Origin: Akkermansiaceae bacterium
GTDB lineage: Bacteria > Verrucomicrobiota > Verrucomicrobiia > Verrucomicrobiales > Akkermansiaceae
Direction of reading: 5' to 3'
NCBI GenBank assembly: GCA_028293225.1
Contig: JAQGPE010000223.1
Location: forward strand, 1-5,818
Length of the DNA stretch: 5,818 bases
How positions within the stretch are numbered: the first letter of the stretch is position 1; each line of letters starts with the position of its first letter. Below are positions 5,246 to 5,818 of the stretch, piece after piece. The translations under genes and the position numbers were made by a program. Under the pieces are notes generated by a model that saw only the letters and a program-made list of their open reading frames with translations, did not search any database and was not told the DNA's origin.

Positions 5246-5818
5246 ACTGATCAACGGCAAGGCTGCTGTGAGCCCTCTCGACCTCATCGAATCCGCGGCG
5301 CCCGCGCCCTTCGATGAGGTGCAGAAGACCTACCTGTCCGGTTTCTTCGCCGGGGTGCAGCAGCGCGCGGCGGTCTTCGCGGATTTCTTCCCGCACCTGC
5401 CTGCTACGGGAAATGCCGTAGTAGAGAAAGAGCCGGAAGAGGAAGTCGTCCTGATTCCCGAAGAGCGAATCAAGCGCGAGGAGCACCCGCTGGACGCCTA
5501 CTACCGCATCCTGGAGAACGCCCGCGGCAACCAGGCGCCGGACAAGGAGGATATCTTCCGTTTCAAGTGGAACGGCCTGTTCTTCCAGACGCCGGTCAAT
5601 GACAGCTACATGGCCCGGTTGCGGATTCCCGGCGGCCAGTTGAAATCCTTCCAGCTGCGGGAGATCGCCAAGGTCGCGCAGGAGCTGACCACCGGCTATG
5701 TCCAGATCACCACGCGGGCGAATTTCCAGATCCGTCTGATCAAGCCGCAGGATGCTCCGGAAGTGCTGCGGCGCATCCAGTCGGTCGGCCTGCACACCCG
5801 CGGTGCCGGGGCGGACAA
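5235..5818 (+). CDS. nirA: NirA-type siroheme nitrite/sulfite reductase, N-terminal part (runs off the right edge)
   Basis: The first 194 residues of a siroheme/4Fe-4S reductase that converts nitrite to ammonium (or sulfite to sulfide). The ferredoxin-like first half domain is recognisable: DIFRFKWNGLFFQTP, YMARLRIPGGQLKSFQLREIA, GYVQITTRANFQIRLI, then GLHTRGAGAD at the edge, where the family continues into its conserved substrate-side motif. The cysteines that bind the cluster and siroheme lie beyond the window. Before this domain is an unusual extension of about 90 residues with a motif APFDEVQKTYLSGFFAGV (24-41) that mirrors the start of the flavoprotein, followed by a charged linker (EKEPEEEV). 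The ATG at 5235 overlaps the flavoprotein stop by 11 bp in another frame, suggesting translational coupling and a fixed ratio of the two subunits. NirA enzymes usually take electrons from ferredoxin; the coupled CysJ-type gene suggests NADPH as donor. Nitrite rather than sulfite as substrate is inferred from the operon; the visible part does not decide it. Confidence 0.9.
   Translation, partial: MSTELINGKAAVSPLDLIESAAPAPFDEVQKTYLSGFFAGVQQRAAVFADFFPHLPATGNAVVEKEPEEEVVLIPEERIKREEHPLDAYYRILENARGNQAPDKEDIFRFKWNGLFFQTPVNDSYMARLRIPGGQLKSFQLREIAKVAQELTTGYVQITTRANFQIRLIKPQDAPEVLRRIQSVGLHTRGAGAD
5401..5424. repeat. Inverted repeat / hairpin inside nirA linker coding region
   Basis: The arms CTGCTACGG and CCGTAGTAG pair over nine positions (eight Watson-Crick, one G-T) around a six-base loop GAAATG. 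It lies within codons for about residues 56-64 of the reductase, in the non-conserved linker between the N-terminal motif and the catalytic domain. It brings two consecutive GTA valine codons, which look out of place in this GC-rich gene. It may be a small mobile palindrome or a chance hairpin; there is no U-tract to make it a terminator. Confidence 0.5.

Noticed and set aside
3599..5818. Reading the last two genes simply as sulfite reductase (cysJ/cysI)
   Set aside because: Possible by homology, but the NasS-like sensor, FNT channel and NirA-like N-terminal domain point to nitrite. Kept as the main alternative, not as the call.

Overview
The window reads as the regulatory and proximal part of a nitrite-assimilation operon in a GC-rich bacterium. 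A verrucomicrobial or planctomycete-type host (for example a Luteolibacter-like Verrucomicrobiota) is my best guess. It rests on the pairing of a CysJ-type flavoprotein with a NirA-type nitrite reductase, the style of their N termini, the high GC and the lack of strong Shine-Dalgarno sequences. This is inference from familiarity, not a database match.

Layout. The left part (1-1582) is transcribed leftward: an unrecognised 162-residue protein (137-625), noticeably poorer in GC than the rest, and upstream of it a complete LysR-family regulator (659-1582). A short divergent region (1583-1651) carries two inverted repeats suited to LysR binding. From about 1652 to the right edge everything is transcribed rightward in one tight block: an NrtA/CmpA/NasS-type nitrate/nitrite-binding protein without an export signal (1652-2722), a formate/nitrite channel of the NirC/FocA family (2740-3588), a CysJ-type NADPH-FAD-FMN flavoprotein (3599-5245), and the N-terminal third of a siroheme nitrite/sulfite reductase of the NirA type (5235 to the edge, cut off). 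Gaps are 17 bp, 10 bp and an 11-bp overlap, with no terminator between them.

How they fit together (inference from families and order). NirC admits nitrite, and NirA reduces it to ammonium with six electrons. The flavoprotein probably passes these from NADPH through FAD and FMN, replacing the ferredoxin that NirA enzymes usually use. The LysR protein and the cytosolic NasS-like sensor are likely the switch. No NasT antiterminator, nitrate reductase or nitrate transporter lies in the window.

Most worth a second look: the flavoprotein and NirA begin with the same short motif (APFDxxQ...LxGxxAG), a candidate assembly tag for an NADPH-nitrite reductase complex. The flavoprotein has a shortened connecting domain. 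A 24-bp perfect-looking hairpin sits in the linker-coding part of nirA.
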